DNA of 64,000 nucleotides from Cupriavidus pauculus (GTDB lineage: Bacteria; Pseudomonadota; Gammaproteobacteria; Burkholderiales; Burkholderiaceae), in assembly GCF_002858765.1 (NCBI RefSeq), contig NZ_PJRP01000001.1:188414-252413 (forward strand), read 5' to 3'. Shown piece by piece: positions 63,376 through 64,000 of the stretch; position 1 is the first letter of the stretch, and the number at the start of each line of letters is the position of its first letter. Under the pieces are notes generated by a model, which ran no database searches, was not told the DNA's origin, and saw only the letters and a list, made by a program, of their open reading frames with translations. A program made the translations under genes and the position numbers.

Positions 63376-64000
63376 ATGCAAGATTTCTGGCAGGCAGCAG
63401 CCGCGCAACTCGAGCGCGAACTGACGCCCCAACAATTCAAAACCTGGATCAAGCCGTTGGCGCCCGTCGCCTTCGACGAGGAAGCGCATGCGCTGCGGAT
63501 TGCCGCGCCGAACCGCTTCAAGCTCGACTGGGTCAAGAGCCAGTTTTCGGGGCGGATTACCGCGCTTGCGTGCGAATACTGGGAAACGCAGGTCAGCGTT
63601 CACTTTGTTCTGGACCCGGCGGCCTCGGGCCGCGCCGCCAGTTATACGCAGCAAGCCATGCAGCAGGGCGGCCACGACGGCATGACGTCCGCTGCAATGG
63701 GTGCGGGCGGCCCGACCTATCCCGGCGCTTCGGCGAACATGCCCGCCGGCATGGCCGGCCAGGCGTTCGGCCACGCTCCGGTACCGCATCCGCAGTCGCT
63801 CCAGGCGGGCGGCTATCACGAGCATGCCGGCCATCCGAACGGCGGCCAGCCTGGCTATGGCGCACCGGCCGGCCAAGCGCCCTATCCGGCTGGACCTGGC
63901 GCCACGCCGCATCGCGGCGCGGCGCCGACCGGGCATCCGTTGCAGGGCGGCACCCATGCGCCGATGCAGGACATGGGCGACATTGACATGGCGCAGATGG
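63376..64000 (+). CDS. dnaA: Chromosomal replication initiator DnaA (3' end missing)
   Basis: DnaA binds the origin boxes, opens the duplex and loads the helicase. The visible 208 codons start [20 protein letters not shown] and include domain I ([31 protein letters not shown]) to about residue 90. After this comes an unusually long domain II linker, rich in Gly, Ala, His, Pro and Gln (for example [20 protein letters not shown]), at least 110 residues here against some 50 in E. coli. The AAA+ and box-binding domains lie beyond the right edge. AGAAG precedes the ATG. Confidence 0.95.
   Translation, partial: MQDFWQAAAAQLERELTPQQFKTWIKPLAPVAFDEEAHALRIAAPNRFKLDWVKSQFSGRITALACEYWETQVSVHFVLDPAASGRAASYTQQAMQQGGHDGMTSAAMGAGGPTYPGASANMPAGMAGQAFGHAPVPHPQSLQAGGYHEHAGHPNGGQPGYGAPAGQAPYPAGPGATPHRGAAPTGHPLQGGTHAPMQDMGDIDMAQM

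Noticed and set aside
1..64000. tRNA, rRNA, CRISPR array, insertion sequences, prophage
   Set aside because: Read by eye on both strands, I saw no cloverleaf, no ribosomal RNA stretch, no regularly spaced repeats and no transposase or phage protein. A dedicated RNA search was not possible here.

Overview
The window looks like chromosome 1 of a Cupriavidus/Ralstonia-type betaproteobacterium (Burkholderiaceae). The sequence is uniformly GC-rich. Its right edge carries the origin-proximal block dnaA / DnaA boxes / rpmH-rnpA-yidD-yidC, with mnmE a few kb away, and it has the GTP-type PEP carboxykinase, Bug-type binding proteins and DUF2957 lipoproteins usual in this family. I place it at genus-group level by protein resemblance only. 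I found no insertion sequence, prophage, CRISPR array, tRNA or rRNA; the region reads as stable chromosome.

Layout. 0-5.3 kb: a truncated glycine-zipper protein, cstA with its small partner ybdD, and a divergent Cache-type sensor kinase / NarL-type regulator pair. 5.5-6.2 kb: a toxin-antitoxin pair with its own operator. 6.2-10.5 kb: pckG, a D-2-hydroxyacid dehydrogenase and a MOSC protein. 10.7-15.2 kb: an MdtB/MuxB-like RND pump without an outer-membrane channel. 15.3-23.6 kb: a Fur-box-controlled operon for a haem-type TonB receptor, a membrane-anchored CobN-like chelatase, an ExbB/TolQ-like protein, a DUF2149 (ExbD-like) protein and a ChaN haem-binding lipoprotein. 23.6-27.1 kb: a TctDE-like two-component system facing an orphan binding protein. 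27.2-34.3 kb: a TetR-repressed AcrAB/MexAB-OprM-type tripartite pump.

34.4-48.3 kb: a catabolic and cell-envelope region. A minus-strand series (GMC oxidoreductase with small Tat-type partner, TetR regulator, DUF1571 protein, two DUF2957 lipoproteins, OmpW) faces a plus-strand operon (Baeyer-Villiger-type monooxygenase, SDR, alpha/beta hydrolase, metal-dependent hydrolase). A MerR regulator closes it. The enzymes fit alcohol to ketone to ester to acid plus alcohol. 48.4-51.6 kb: a LysR regulator, a Bug-type binding protein and an AstE/AspA-like deacylase. 51.8-58.8 kb: a chemoreceptor, two small envelope proteins, a TetR regulator, a putative metallopeptidase translationally coupled to mnmE, and a CHAD protein. 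58.9-64 kb: tam behind a large inverted repeat, then the origin block.

The most interesting system is the 15.3-23.6 kb operon. Its CobN-like protein has a signal peptide and a C-terminal membrane anchor, so it should face the periplasm. It sits with haem-type import and haem-binding partners and no cobalamin genes. This suggests haem (or another metallo-compound) demetallation or remodelling at the inner membrane, energised by a dedicated ExbBD-like motor, rather than cobalt insertion for B12.
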